Notes: generated by a model from the sequence alone, not told the origin. 64,000 bases of DNA from Prorocentrum cordatum (GCA_963575745.1 CAUYUJ010015698.1:186700-250699), one strand, 5' to 3'. Counted from the first letter of the stretch, positions 20,704 through 31,685 are shown. Numbers and translations are program-made.

Positions 20704-21774
20704 GATATATCGTGTTGTTGTTTCTCTCTCTCTCTCTCTTGTCTTCCTCGCACTACGTACTCATATTCATGCCTTGACATACATCTGTGTATACGGATAT
20801 TCGTCCTAGTTTACGCATGCGTCCACGCATATCTAGGTACATACCTGTACCACAACTAAATGAGGATACAGCCGTTCTCTCTACACGCCCTCCCCACACT
20901 AGAATTATGTATATCTCCCTCCATCTCGCGATATCCTTCTCCCTCTTGCTCAGTATTATTTTATGTTATAAATTTATGTTTCTCCCTCTCTCTCTCTCAC
21001 ACGCTATGTGCACGACTTCTGTGTTTGGTATGTCTCCAACCTCATCTCCGTCCTCCTCCTCCTCCTTTCCCTCGTCTTTTCCATGTTTCTCCGTCCTCCT
21101 CCTCCTTCTCCTCCTCAGCCCCCCTCCCTCGTCCACCCCTCCTCCTTGCATGTCGACGCCCGCGTGCCACTGCCACCAGGGCATGGCGATCCCACCCCGC
21201 GACCCTGTCGGGCTCCCGACCCGACAACGGAAGACAGACCGGGGGGGGGATTCACAGGAGCGGGGGGGAGCGGCATGCTCGATGAAGGGTGCGTCCACCC
21301 TCCCCCCTCCACTGGCGCGCACCATCGAGGCGAGGTTCTCTCCTCCGTCTGAGGGGCCACTGGCTGCTGGAGGCTCGGTGATTTTCGAAGGGGGACGATC
21401 GAGGGGGAACCAACTCGGGGCGGGGGAGGGGGAGGGGGCCTTCTCCTGGATGATGGGGAAGATTGACAGGTACCCGAGCACAAGCAATTCCCTCAGAACC
21501 CCTATCGCCATCAGCAGGCTCCCGAGGAACATCTGGAGGCTGGAGACTGACCGAAGCACCATCACCAACATAACACCGATGACCTGACCCACTGGCAGCA
21601 CGGGGCCGACCAAACCCACGCGGGGCCACGTGCCTCTTACAGACCGGCAGAACGACAACTCGTCTCCGCGCTTCCGCCGCGCGCGACGTCGCGGCTGGGC
21701 TCCGATGGCCTAGTGCGCCGTCGCGCCGCCGCCGACCGAAGTCGGCTGGGTGCCGCCACTAGGAGCGGACTGTT
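20161..21774. other. No gene recognised; microsatellites
   Basis: Contains G-runs near 20215-20250, TC/TA tracts at 20671-20740, TC at 20982-20998 and a CTC-rich part near 21050-21140. Frames on both strands are low complexity. Confidence 0.5.
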
Positions 21775-21810
21775 GTGTAGGGGAAACAATACATGCCATA
21801 AAGATAAACT

Positions 21811-21946
21811 TTTGGCGCTCCGCGCGGATCTCTTGGACCTGCGCTGGACCCCCCTCCCTGGCGCGCGGAGCGCGTCAAGGGCGGCGCCAGAGGCGCTGCC
21901 AGGGGGCCCCAGGCGCCGATCCAAGAAATCCGCGCGGAGCGCCAAA
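21811..21946. mobile_element. PAL-family palindromic element, copy 1
   Basis: Core TTTGGCGCTCCGCGCGGATC...GATCCAAGAAATCCGCGCGG, ending GCGCCAAA, which folds into one long hairpin with the inner arm GGCGGCGCC. A TAGGGGAAA motif upstream at 21778 may be the outer end. Confidence 0.75.
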
Positions 21947-22004
21947 TAAAAATGCTTACGGCGGTTTTTTCTTTATCGATCGCCGCAGCGCCCGAGGAGG
22001 AGAA

Positions 22005-22078
22005 CGAGGAGGCGGAGGAGGAGGAGGAGGAGGAGGAGGAGGAGGAGGAGGCGGAGGAGGAGGAGGAGGAGAGGGGGG
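22005..22078 (+). repeat. GAG triplet array
   Basis: GAG/GGA triplets just downstream of PAL copy 1. Confidence 0.9.
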
Positions 22079-22276
22079 GAGTTTGGAGGCCTCCAGCCCT
22101 CCGAGAAGCTCTCCGAGCCCGCTCCGCCGCCGCCGCCCTCCGAGATGGCGCTGCCCCCTCGCCCTTCAGCCTCCGGCGCGCCGCCGATCACTGGCGTTTT
22201 CCGGGGGTCCCGCCGTACATGTTTTTTGGGTGCTCGGGGGTCCCTCGACTGCCTGTCCGGTCCTGGGGGGTCCCAC

Positions 22277-22462
22277 CTACTGCTCGTGCTCCTCCTCCTC
22301 CTCCTCGGCCTCGTGCGACGCCTCGTCGGACTGTTCCTGCCTCCATCTCCTGGGCTGCGCGTTCTCATCGTCCAACATACTTTCACGGCTCCTCTTGCTC
22401 TTTGTCTTGCCTCCGTAAATCTTCTCGTCCTGCTCATCGGCGCTATCGTCCCCTGCACCCAT
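22277..22462 (-). CDS. Possible small acidic/basic ORF, unknown
   Basis: An ATG-initiated 61-residue frame with a mixed hydrophilic sequence (GAGDDSADEQDEKIYGGKTK) that ends in a run of Glu. It is less repetitive than neighbouring frames but has no recognisable domain. It may be a chance frame. Confidence 0.15.
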   Translation of the reverse strand: MGAGDDSADEQDEKIYGGKTKSKRSRESMLDDENAQPRRWRQEQSDEASHEAEEEEEEHEQ

Positions 22463-23141
22463 TCACCCACCTGCTATTGCTCCTCGTGCTCCTCTTCCCC
22501 TTCCTTCCCCTCATCCGCTCGTCTTGTTTTTTTAGTGTCTCACTCCTCCCTCCTCCCCTCTCGTCGACCCTCCAAGTCCCTCCTCCTCCAACCTCTGTGT
22601 TCATCCCTTCTACTCTCCCATCGCATGTCCCATCTCACCTTCTTGTCCCTGGTCTTCAGTAGTCGCTCGCAGGGTACAAGCAGCTCTACAATATCTGCTT
22701 TGACAAACAACTAAACGACGTGAACCTAACAGAAACAAAAAATACGAAGCTGACATAACCCGCCTGGTCATATCCATGCACCTACGCAGGTCGGATGCCT
22801 GTGGATGAGCGGAGAAAGAGCTAGCGTCAGTCCTTGAAATACGTCAACCGTTCGTGCAAGCGGCACACACATCGGGGAGACGTGCGACTCGGGTTTGGGG
22901 GCTCGAAGTTGCCCGACGGTGCCTTCAGACACATGGCAGGACCGACTCTGAAATCTGGTTCGAGCTCCTGCCTGCTGGGCCTCTCCAGGGCCCGAACACG
23001 TCCACATGTCCACTGCCTGCCGAGGGCCCCGACGATCGATCACCCCCAGGCGACAGCTGTGGATGAACCCCCGCCTCGGAGGCCAGCTGACGACATTCCC
23101 CCCGTGCCTCCGGCGCCGTGAGGTCCGAACATGGTGTAATG

Positions 23142-23284
23142 CAGGGCTGAACCTAAACGTTGTGGTTCGTTTTGTTTTCGTTTTGTTGTTCGCTTTGCTC
23201 TACCTGCTCTCCTGTACCTCCCTGCCAAAACGAACAACAAAACACAGTCGAAGTCCAGCAAAACCGCGTTTACGTCCAGCCCTG
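23142..23284. mobile_element. hAT-like MITE, copy 1
   Basis: A 143-bp unit with ends CAGGGCTGAACCTAAACG and the inverse of CAGGGCTGGACGTAAACG (16/18 match). The flanks GTGTAATG and GCATCATG share 5 of 8 bases, compatible with an eroded 8-bp target duplication. The inside is a foldback of TTTTGTT-rich sequence. Confidence 0.65.
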
Positions 23285-24463
23285 GCATCATGGTGCAGTG
23301 ACAGGCTGGGCGGTAGCCTCGAAAGTCCCAGGAGACCTCACCGCAGGGTCAGCTGCCGCACGGTGTTGGGACCCTGGAGGCCCCAGTCGCCCAGGACATG
23401 CTCGGAGGACGGCCCGAGTCGAAAGACCCTACGGTCACCCTGACTCCACACTGGTCTCCACACAGGCCTACCGCGGGCCCTCCAAACCTTTCCTCTCTGG
23501 GCCACAACTCGGGCTTCTGGCGGCCGTTCGGGACCATCCAGGTAGCCCCGGGAACGCTCTTGGCGAGGCGCAGCTGCTGGAACGCATCCCGAGGCAGGCG
23601 AACCCCCGAGAACCAACGAACACACTCGAACACGCCGAACTCAACCTGGCGGCGAGCGAGGGGGGGAATGAGAAGCAGAAGGCCTTCTCAGAAGGCGGCG
23701 GTACTTCTAAGAAGCCTTCCTTCCCACCTTCGGAGAATTTCGTCTTCTGGGAAGACTTCGAAAAAACTCTCAGAAGGCGGGGGGACTTCAGACCCGTCTG
23801 AAAAGGCCTTCTCCTTCTCACTTCCCCTCCCGACGCTTGCGGCCTCGGGCTCCGGCGGGAGCCGTGCGAAGTTTAGGCCACACGATAACGGGGCATCCCC
23901 CGAAGCATACCGGAGCCACGCAATACAAAAACGCGAACGCGCCCCGTCCCCAACCAACTGACCCGACACCTTGATTTCTCAATGTGGGGTCCCAGACCCT
24001 CCTCTCGCGCTAGTCCCCCTCATCCAATTACCATTCATCCCGTGTGGTGCCTTCCTCCACCCTCCTCAACAGGTCGTCCTCCAGTTGATGCTGATGATGC
24101 TGCTGATGCCCCTCCTCATCCTCCTCCTCCTCTTTCGGCCCCCTTCTCATCGGGAGGTCGTCCTGCAGTTGATGCTGCTGATGCAGCTGATGCTCCTCTT
24201 CCTCCTCCTCCTCCTCCTCCTCCTCCTTCTCCTCCTCTTTCGGCCCTCATCCGCCCCCCCTCCATCCACTCAGCCCCCCCTTGGCTCCTCTCTCCCTCTC
24301 CTCCTCTCCTCCCGCCTGCTCTGTCTCCCACTTCTCGCCCATTACTCCATCCCTCGCTACCTTGACCTGCGCATCCTCCTCCTGCTCCCTACTCAACTGA
24401 GTCTGATCTCCTCCCCCCACTCTTGAACCTCCTGCTCCTCCTCCTCCTCTTCCTCCTCCTCCT
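23285..24463. other. No gene recognised outside the repeats listed
   Basis: Apart from the AAG-family element and CTC-rich blocks near 24110-24240, the frames (for example 23160-23801 plus) are Pro/Ser-rich and unrecognised. Confidence 0.4.
23650..23840. mobile_element. AAG-family inverted-repeat element, copy 2
   Basis: Left GAATGAGAAGCAGAAGGCC and right GGCCTTCTCCTTCTCACTTC are inverse copies. Inside are further AGAAGGC hairpins. Confidence 0.55.
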
Positions 24464-24807
24464 CATCATCATAATTCCACCATCATTCCATCATCATTCC
24501 ACCATCATTCCATCACCCTACACCATCATCACCACCACCACCATCATCATCATCAGCATCATCAGCAGAAGCAGCAGCAGCAGCAGGCAGCAGCACCAGC
24601 AACATCATCAGCGGCTTCATCGCAACGACCATCATCACCACCACCCCGACAGAACCAGAACACCACCACCACCAAAACCATCATCATCATCAAACTCAAC
24701 ATCAACTTCATCATCAACGTCATCATCATCATTGTCATCATCATCATCATCATCATCATCATCAGCATCATCATCACCATCACCATCACCATCACCATCA
24801 CCATCAC

Positions 24808-24861
<54 letters not shown>

Positions 24862-25195
24862 TATCATCGTCATCATCATCAGCAGCATCATTAGCATCAT
24901 CACCATAATCAGCAGCATCGGCACCAGCAGCAACAGCATCCGCAGCAGAAGCAGCACCAGCATCAGCATCACCATCATCATGAGCATCATCGTGAGCATC
25001 ATCATCATTATGATCCTCGTCATCATCATCATCATCACCACCATCATCACCATTATCATCCGCATCATCATCATCATCAGCAGCATCGTCACCGTCATCG
25101 GCATCATCATCGGCGTTGTCATCAGCATCGCCATCATCGTCATAACCATCATCATCAGCATCAGCATGTACATGTTCGTCATCGTCATCGTCATT

Positions 25196-25245
<50 letters not shown>

Positions 25246-25257
25246 CATCGTCACCGC

Positions 25258-25289
<32 letters not shown>

Positions 25290-26140
25290 GCATCGTCGTC
25301 ATCAACATCGCCAGTATCATCAGCATCAGCATCAGCATCAGCATCAACATTATCGTCATCTCCATCATGATCGCCATCATCAGCATCATAATCATCAGCA
25401 TCAACATCGGCATCATCACCATCACCATCATCATCAGCATCATCATCATCAACATCATCGCAATCATCATCAGCAGCATCGTCGTCGTCCCCATCAGCAT
25501 TAGCATTAGCATCATCATCAACACCATCATCAACATCAGCATCATCCAACTCATCATCAGCATTATCGTCATCATCATCAGCAGCATCATCATAAGCATC
25601 ATCATAAGCATCATCATCATCATCAACATCATCATCTCCATCATCATCACCATCATTATCAGCATCATCATCATCAGCATCGTCGTCGTCGACGTCATCG
25701 TCATCTTTATCGTCATCGTCATCATCGTCCTCATGATCATCTGGATTAACACCGCCATCACCACCATCAACAAATCATCAGCACCGTCAGATCATCTGCA
25801 TCATCATCAGCATTATCATCAGCATCATCATCATAAGCAACATCATCATCATCAGCAGCATCATCATCTGCAGCATACTTTTCCTTACCCTCATCCCATT
25901 GTCATCCTCATCCTTATCCTCATCATCATGAAGATCATCATCAGCAGCATCATCATAATCAGCAGCAGCATCAAAATCAGCATCAGCATCAGCATCAGCA
26001 TCATCGTCATCATCGTCATCGCCATCATCATGCCCATCATCAGCATTATCAACATCATCACCATCATCATCGTCATCATCCTCATCGTCATCATCACCAC
26101 CATCATCACCATCATCATCATCATCATCACCATCATCAAG
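24464..26140 (+). repeat. CAT trinucleotide array, about 1.7 kb
   Basis: ATC/CAT triplets with CAG, CGT and CAC interruptions. All frames stay open: His, Ile and Ser on plus; Met, Asp and Asp/Ala on minus. These are not proteins. Confidence 0.95.
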
Positions 26141-26355
26141 CTTCCCCGGGTCCTCCTCCTCCTCCTCCTCGTCCTCCTCCTCCTCCCCTGGGTTCCGTTG
26201 GCAAGCGAGGACGCAACCCTTCGCTACTGGGGCGAATGGGGCGGCTCGCAGGGGGCTGCGAGGATGCCGCGTGGAAACCTGGTCTGCACGGACGCGTCTG
26301 CCTCCGCCGCCAACTTCCCTGAAATGCGCCGCTGCGGCTACGCCGGCTACGCGAC

Positions 26356-26574
26356 AGTCCAACTATCGCTAGAGGGCTGCCTGTCCGCGGATTTCTTGAA
26401 CCCGCGCTGGACCCCCCTCCATGGCACGTGGAGCGCGCCAGGGGCGACGACAGAAGCGCCGCCAGGGGGGCCCAGCGCGGATCCGAGAAATCCGCGCAGA
26501 GCGCCAAAAGTTTATGTTCATGCTGTCCTTCTTCGACGACGGTCCAGACATCGCTGCAGGGCTGCCTGTCCGCG
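26356..26574. repeat. 34-bp direct duplication flanking PAL copy 2
   Basis: 26356-26389 and 26541-26574 match at 28 of 34 positions (both end GGGCTGCCTGTCCGCG) and bracket the PAL element. Confidence 0.7.
26383..26551. mobile_element. PAL-family palindromic element, copy 2 (left arm truncated)
   Basis: Core from TCCGCGGATTTCTTGAACC to GCGCCAAAAG, then an outer right arm TTTATGTTCATGCTGTCC resembling that of copy 4. It interrupts the LINE-c RNase H. Confidence 0.75.
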
Positions 26575-27172
26575 CCGCACTCGGTGCCCTCGCAGGCCCG
26601 CTGCAGCCGGTGGGCAGGGCCGAGCGGCACGCGCTGCTGCAGGCGGTGCGGGGCTCCCCGGCGACGCGGGCGACCTCCTGGTGACGGACTTGCTGGCGCT
26701 CGAGAGGAGGCGCGCTGCTGGGACGCCTCGCCGGGAAGGCCTGTGCCGCCGACCCACCATTTGGCGACGGTTTCGCGCGCAGCCGCATCGTCCTGGTATC
26801 GTGTGGGCGCCTGCACACAAGGAGCTGGAGATTAGCTGCAGCGCGGGATCCACCCAGCACTAGATGCGGGTAATCTGTGGGCGGACTGGTGTGCCAAGAA
26901 GCAGGGTGCAGTGGAGCACACTGCGTGGCAGGTCTACCAAGACTTCTACTAGGCGGAGGTCGAGTATCGAGCGATGCAGCGCGTGCTCCCAGGTCCAGAC
27001 GCGGGAGACCGCCGATCTGTTCAATTCGACCAGGGAGCCCGCCGAGCGCCCCCTCGCGGCGATCGTGCGCCACCGGCCGGTGCGGCTGCGGTCTGCTGCT
27101 CTGCCGCCGCTCTGCGCCACCACGCTCTGCCGCCGCTGCTGCAGGTCGACGGCGAAGCTGGAGGGGCCCACC

Positions 27173-27300
27173 TGTCCCTCCCTGGCGCGCGGAGCGCGGC
27201 AGGGGCGGCGCCGGAGGCGCCGCCAGGGGGACCCCGCGCCGATCCGAAAAATCCGCGCGGAGCGCCAATCGTTCGTATTATTGTGGCGTTTTTTTCCCCT
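27173..27300. mobile_element. PAL-family palindromic element, copy 3 (left arm truncated)
   Basis: TCCCTCCCTGGCGCGCGGAG to AATCCGCGCGGAGCGCCAAT and an outer right end TTTTTTTCCCCTAC. Confidence 0.7.
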
Positions 27301-27428
27301 ACCTAGGCTCTGCCTAGAAGGGTTCTCACTTTATCAGCTTAAAGGGGCCGGGCAGTGGGGCTCGCCCCGGGCGGGTCCCCCGGCATCCGCCCCGCGGTTC
27401 CCCCAGGATCCGCCCCGCGGTTCCCCCA

Positions 27429-27957
27429 GCTAAGCTAAGCTAAGCTAAGCTAAGCTTAGCTTAGCTTAGTTTGTATAAGCTTAGCTTAGCTTAGCTTAGC
27501 TTAGCTTTGCCTAGCCTAGCTCTGTTTAGCTTAGCTTAGGTTAGCTTAGCTGAGCGTAGCTTAGCGTGGCGTAGCTTAGGTTAGCTTAGCTTAGCCTAGC
27601 TTAGCCTAGCTTATCTTAACTTAGCGCAGCATAGCGCAGCGCAGCATTAGCACAGCATAGCATAGCATATCATAGCCAAGCATAGCCAAGCATAGCATAG
27701 CATAGCTCAGCATAGCATATCATAGCATAGCACAGCGCGGCATAGCATAGCATAGCATAGCACTGATTAGCATAGCACAGCGCAGCATAGCATAGCATAG
27801 CCTTGCTTAGCATAGCACATCGCAGCATAGCATTGCATCACATCATAGCATAGCATAGCGCAGCATATCATAGCATAGCATATCATAGCGCAGCATATCA
27901 TAGCATAGCATAGCCTAGCATAACACAGCGCAGCCGAGCGTACCCTAGCATAGCATA
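27429..27957 (+). repeat. Pentanucleotide array (GCTAA / GCTTA / GCATA)
   Basis: Begins with GCTAA units, flips through AAGCTT at about 27450-27456 to GCTTA units, and from about 27630 becomes GCATA/GCGCA. The flip places both orientations in one array. Confidence 0.95.
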
Positions 27958-28057
27958 GCAGGTGTAGATGTAAATGTAGCTGTCGGTGTAGATGGAGATG
28001 TTGCTTTCCTAAATGCTCCAACTCCTAGGCAGAGTCGCACTGGGATCATCTTCTCTG

Positions 28058-28193
28058 ATGGTCGATTTGGGACGAAGAATTAAAACTACCTTTAAAATGC
28101 CAAAACAATATTCGAACATCGTCAAGACAATCGGCCCAAGACAATTCTTTGACTACTTTGGAGTATCCCCCCTGTGGAGGGACAGGCCCGACT
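28058..28193. mobile_element. GTC-family element, copy 1 (left end truncated)
   Basis: The internal GGACGAAGAATTAAAA and the right end GGAGGGACAGGCCCGACT match the other copies. Confidence 0.6.
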
Positions 28194-28399
28194 CGGCAGT
28201 TGGCTGGCGTCAGCCTGCAAAGGAGCCCGAGCACGCGAGGCGCGGAGGCGGCCTGCAGCTCGACGGCCGGCCACGCCGCCAAGGTGCAGGCTCTCTGACC
28301 CGGTCGGTGCCTCGAGGCCCCCTCGGCGACCTCGAGCAGCCCGCCGTGGCGAGGGGAGCGCTCGGGGCGGCGGCGGCGGCGTGGAAGTCACAGGGTCAG

Positions 28400-28561
28400 G
28401 TCGGGCCTGTCCCCCTGCAGGGGGGATTCCGGGCGAAAACATAAAAATGCGCAAAAAATGCTCCCAAATGCTCGAAAATAGCTCGAAAATCGTCAAAAAC
28501 ATTCTCCAGGCTATTTTTTGACGATTTTTTAGCATCCCTCCTGTAGAGGGACAGGCCCGAC
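28400..28561. mobile_element. GTC-family element, copy 2
   Basis: Left GTCGGGCCTGTCCCCCTGC, right inverse AGAGGGACAGGCCCGAC; 162 bp, with an AT-rich middle containing TCGAAAAT repeats. Confidence 0.75.
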
Positions 28562-28569
28562 TCAATTAC

Positions 28570-28766
28570 AGGGGAACGAAGAACGACATACACACAAAAA
28601 CTCGGCGGTCCGCGCGGATTTCTCGGATCGGCGCTGGACCCCCCTCCCTGGCGCGCGGAGCGCGGCAGGGGCGGCGCCGGAGGCGCCGCCAGGGGTGTCC
28701 AGCGCGGATCCGAGAAATCCGCGCGGACCGCCGAGTTTGTATGTGTATGTCATTCTTCGTTCCCCT
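28570..28766. mobile_element. PAL-family palindromic element, copy 4 (full length)
   Basis: The best copy: a near-perfect 197-bp palindrome from AGGGGAACGAAGAACGACAT to ATGTCATTCTTCGTTCCCCT, with the CTCGGCGGTCCGCGCGGATT arms inside. It defines the outer end as AGGGGAA. Confidence 0.85.
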
Positions 28767-28796
28767 AAGTCAGTCGCCATCGGCTTCGGCGTGCGG

Positions 28797-28985
28797 GGCC
28801 GACGGTCTACTGCGAGGTGTGCGTGACCTGGTCAGACGGTGGCAGGCACCTCCCGCGCCCAGCAGCGCCGTGCCTAGGGCAGCCTACGGTCGAGGGCCGT
28901 GACGAGCGCACGCACCTCTCTAACCTGCGCTCGCGGCTCATGAAGCTGCTGGCGGGCAGGCACCCCGAGACGGGTACTCCTTTGT
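28797..28985 (+). pseudogene. LINE-c Cys-rich tail
   Basis: Contains VYCEVCVTWSDGGRHL, then PCLGQPTVEGRD and LMKLLAGRHPETG. It aligns with the LINE-e tail (CRTCGAH...PCVPLASKGRD...LSAGREPQTG) and the LINE-d tail (CVLC...LLLAGKHP). Confidence 0.6.
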
Positions 28986-29594
28986 CGTGGAGAGCGTCGG
29001 CCAGCTGATCGGGTGGGCATGGCGGCGGCGGCTGGGTCAATCTACTTGGTGGTGCTGGGTGCCAAATGCACTGGCGCTTGCTCCAGCACCGTCCTCTTGG
29101 TGGTGCCTGGTGCCATGTGCACTGGGGAGGGTGGGGGCAAGGACCTCCGGTCCTGCACCCCGCTACTCTTCATCCTGCCGGACTCCTGCGCGAGGTTCCA
29201 CTGCTGCGCCCTTGGCTCCTCGGCTGGGGGCCCTCCACTCTCTGTTCGGCCGTCGGACGGAGCTGCGAGGCCATACTCCCATGCTCTTTTCTCGTCCTCC
29301 TCCTCCTCCGACGCATCCGCCTCATCGGCCTCCTCCCTCCATCCCCCCCTCCTCCTCTCATGTCACCCTTCCGCTCCTCCTTCCTCCTCTACCGACCCCT
29401 CTTCCGCCCTCTGTCTCTGTTTACCTCATACCTGCACTGGACGCTTTGGAGGAGGGTGAGACACGACACCGGCCATGCAATCCTAACTCGAACGCTCCTC
29501 CTGAGATCACATCCCCGCCTTCAACGGGATGCGAGAGAGGACAACAGCAGAGCAGATGATCAGGTCGGAACCTTGAACTCTCCACGAAGGAATA
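28986..29594. other. No gene recognised
   Basis: Contains a short direct duplication (CTTGGTGGTGC...GTGCACTGG at 29047-29075 and 29095-29125) and CT-rich DNA. Frames are low complexity. Confidence 0.45.
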
Positions 29595-29773
29595 CAGTAG
29601 GGAGCCGGCCACAAGAAACCTTCCACAAGAACCCCCCCAACCCTGAGACCCCGAGACGTCCATCGATTTTTGGTGCAGGAACGTCGCGCCTTCCATCGCA
29701 AAAGCATCAAAACCCAAGGAACCCAGGGCACCCTGGAGGCAAGCAAGGTGTTTCTTGGCATGGGCCCCCACTG
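29595..29773. mobile_element. Tc1/mariner-like MITE (MAR family), copy 1
   Basis: TA then CAGTAGGGAGCCGGCC, ending GGGCCCCCACTG then CA (a mutated TA). 179 bp. Confidence 0.8.
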
Positions 29774-29780
29774 CACTAAG

Positions 29781-29964
29781 AAACAACATCATAACTTACA
29801 CAAGCTCAAGGCCCGCGCGGACTTCTTGGATCTGAGCCGGACATCCCTCCCCGTCGTGCTGAGCGGGCCAAGGTCGCAGCCGGAGGCGCCGCCAGGGAGG
29901 CGCAGCGCCGACCAAAGCACTCCGCGCGGACATCCGAGCTTATGAGATTATGCTGTTTGTTCGT
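29781..29964. mobile_element. PAL-family palindromic element, copy 5
   Basis: AACAACATCATAACTT...CTTCTTGGATC... and GCGCGGACATCCGAGC...TTATGCTGTTTGTTCG: diverged but with both outer arms. It begins directly after MAR copy 1. Confidence 0.65.
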
Positions 29965-31190
29965 TTTCGTCTCGGGGGCGGCCAAGAGGGGAGCGTCCGA
30001 GAGGGGGGGGCGCAAACCATGGCAAGCGGCATGTGCGCGGCCCCGGGGGGAGGGCCAGGGATGTGATGAAATAAGAAGAGGCGCCACGAAATCTTGTGAA
30101 ATATCATGGCCCACGCCATGATATCCACTCCCCCCTAGTCATCACCCCCCTCTTTGCCGCCCCCGATCTTCGATGGGTCGACCTGGAGGCCAAGATGCAG
30201 CCGGGATGTCACTGCAGTTTGACGCTGGCGCCAACGGGGTGCTTGTGCTTCAGCTTCTGCTTCAGGACGAGCTCGTTCTGGTTCGCCACGATCTCCGCCG
30301 ACCCCCCCCTGGGTCACCAGGCGCGTGAGCCCCGCTTGCCGCCCTGCAGCCCCCCGCCCACCAGGCGTAAAGGGGAACTGGGACACACAAATAAATGGAC
30401 ACAAATAACCAGATTCCCCAAATGTTCCTATGTTCGCTGGGTTTTTGTCTTCCCCCCCACCTCTGATGCTTTCCCATATCTTCGGGGGAATCGTCGATGA
30501 ACTGTGTCTGTGTGTTTTTTTCCCTCCTGAATGAAGCCGCGCAAGGACGGAGCCGCAGCCCGAGCAGCGAGCTCGCCACGGGCCTCGGAGCTGGGCCACG
30601 TCGTCGTCGGCCAAGGCGGCGCCGCCGTGGCGAGAGCGTGCCGTTGCCGCGCGGGGCCTCGAGCGCAGCGCCCAGCGCAGATGCCGCAGCGAGGGCAGCG
30701 GACGAGCCACGGGGCCGAGAGCGGCGACGAGGCGCAGCGCTTGCCTCTGCAGTGCCATGGAGACCTGGACCCCCCTGCCAGGCAGAAACCACAAGGAGCG
30801 CGCTGACAGCAGGTGATCGAACAACAAAAGCAAGTACGCGCCGCCACCACCTGGCCCCCCCTTCCCTAGAGAGGCTGGGGGGTTAGGAGGCAACTACTGG
30901 GAGGCTTTCGTCGGAAAGATTAAAGAGGATTAAGCCCCACGGGGGGGCTGTTACGCCGGAGTGGGCCTCGGATTAAGCCAGATTAAGCGGGATTGAGCGG
31001 GATTAATCCGGATTGCGCGGGATTAAGCGGGGTTAAGCGGGATTTCGGAACAAGGCAAAATCAGAATTTGACCTCCCAGGAGTTGCATCCGAAGGGGGGC
31101 ACGCGGGGGTGGGGTGTACTTTGTTTGCCGCTTGTGCGAAACATGCTCCCAATCGCGCTCCGAAGCTCTCTGTCCCCAGGGCCGGTTGCT
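29965..31190. other. No gene recognised; low-confidence coding traces
   Basis: Frames near 30150-30340 (minus, EIVANQNELVLKQKLKHK) and 30531-30886 look less repetitive but overlap on both strands and show no domain. A GGATTAAGCG-type minisatellite lies at 30918-31045. Confidence 0.35.
30918..31045 (+). repeat. GGATTAAGCGG minisatellite
   Basis: Roughly ten-base units GGATTAAGCG with variants. Confidence 0.8.
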
Positions 31191-31434
31191 TTCGGTGGCA
31201 ACTCGTGGGAGCCTCCCACACCATCTTGTCGGCTCTTGCGAATCGACGCTAAGCGACGCTAACCGACGGTCGACGGTAATCGACGCTACATCGACGCCAA
31301 ACGACGCTGGCCGACTCTAAATCGGCGCTGTCTCATCGACTCCAGACGCTAATCGACACTAATTAATCGAACGAAACTGAAGACGGAGCTAAAAAGGTAT
31401 ACGGTAGACCAGGCTCCCATGACTTGCCACCGAA
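31191..31434. mobile_element. TCG-family element, copy 1
   Basis: Ends TTCGGTGGCAACTCGTGGGA and the inverse of TTCGGTGGCAAGTCATGGGA. The interior is a TCGACGCTAA/TCGACGCCAA minisatellite. Confidence 0.75.
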
Positions 31435-31510
31435 AATTCTTGACGATCCCAGAGCCCGGTGAGAGCCCCCGAAACAGAAAATAAGCACCAGCACGCCGGT
31501 AGGCGTGATA

Positions 31511-31685
31511 CAGTGGGGGCCGATCCACAAGAAACCTTGGACAAGAAAGCCAACCCTGAGAACCCAGGATGTCCACTCATTTTTGGTGTGGGAACGTCAC
31601 GCCTTCCATCGCAAAACCATGGAAACCCAAGAAAAACAGGACACTTGGAGGCACGCAAGGTGTTTCTTGGCATGGGTCTCCACTG
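31511..31685. mobile_element. Tc1/mariner-like MITE (MAR family), copy 2
   Basis: TA-CAGTGGGGGCCGATCC ... GGGTCTCCACTG-TA, with TA on both sides. Confidence 0.85.

Larger units (their letters stand above)
26276..27060 (+). pseudogene. LINE-c RNase H domain, broken
   Basis: Blocks in order: VCTDASASA (first Asp, near 26288), RRCGYAGYAT, then a PAL element, then GPLQPVGRAERHALLQAV (Glu), LLVTDLLALE (Asp), IVWAPAHKELE (His) and GNLWADWCAKKQGA (last Asp, near 26870). Frame changes occur inside, and a TAG interrupts after the last block. Confidence 0.7.
26276..28985 (+). mobile_element. LINE-c, 3' fragment colonised by insertions
   Basis: A plus-strand LINE tail: RNase H at 26276-27060 and the Cys tail at 28797-28985. 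Between and within them lie three PAL elements, two GTC elements and a pentanucleotide array. The 5' part is missing; DNA upstream is the CAT array. Confidence 0.65.

Noticed and set aside
24562-26863. Open frames of 300-630 residues on both strands
   Set aside because: They are translations of the CAT triplet array (runs of Ile/His, Asp, Met) and have no independent support; only the part after 26276 contains LINE sequence.
27429-27957. Telomere-like repeat
   Set aside because: The unit is GCTTA/GCATA, not TTTAGGG or a variant, and both orientations occur.
29965-30890. Possible host exons in 30.1-30.9 kb
   Set aside because: A few balanced stretches exist, but frames overlap on both strands, and no splice pattern or domain joins them.
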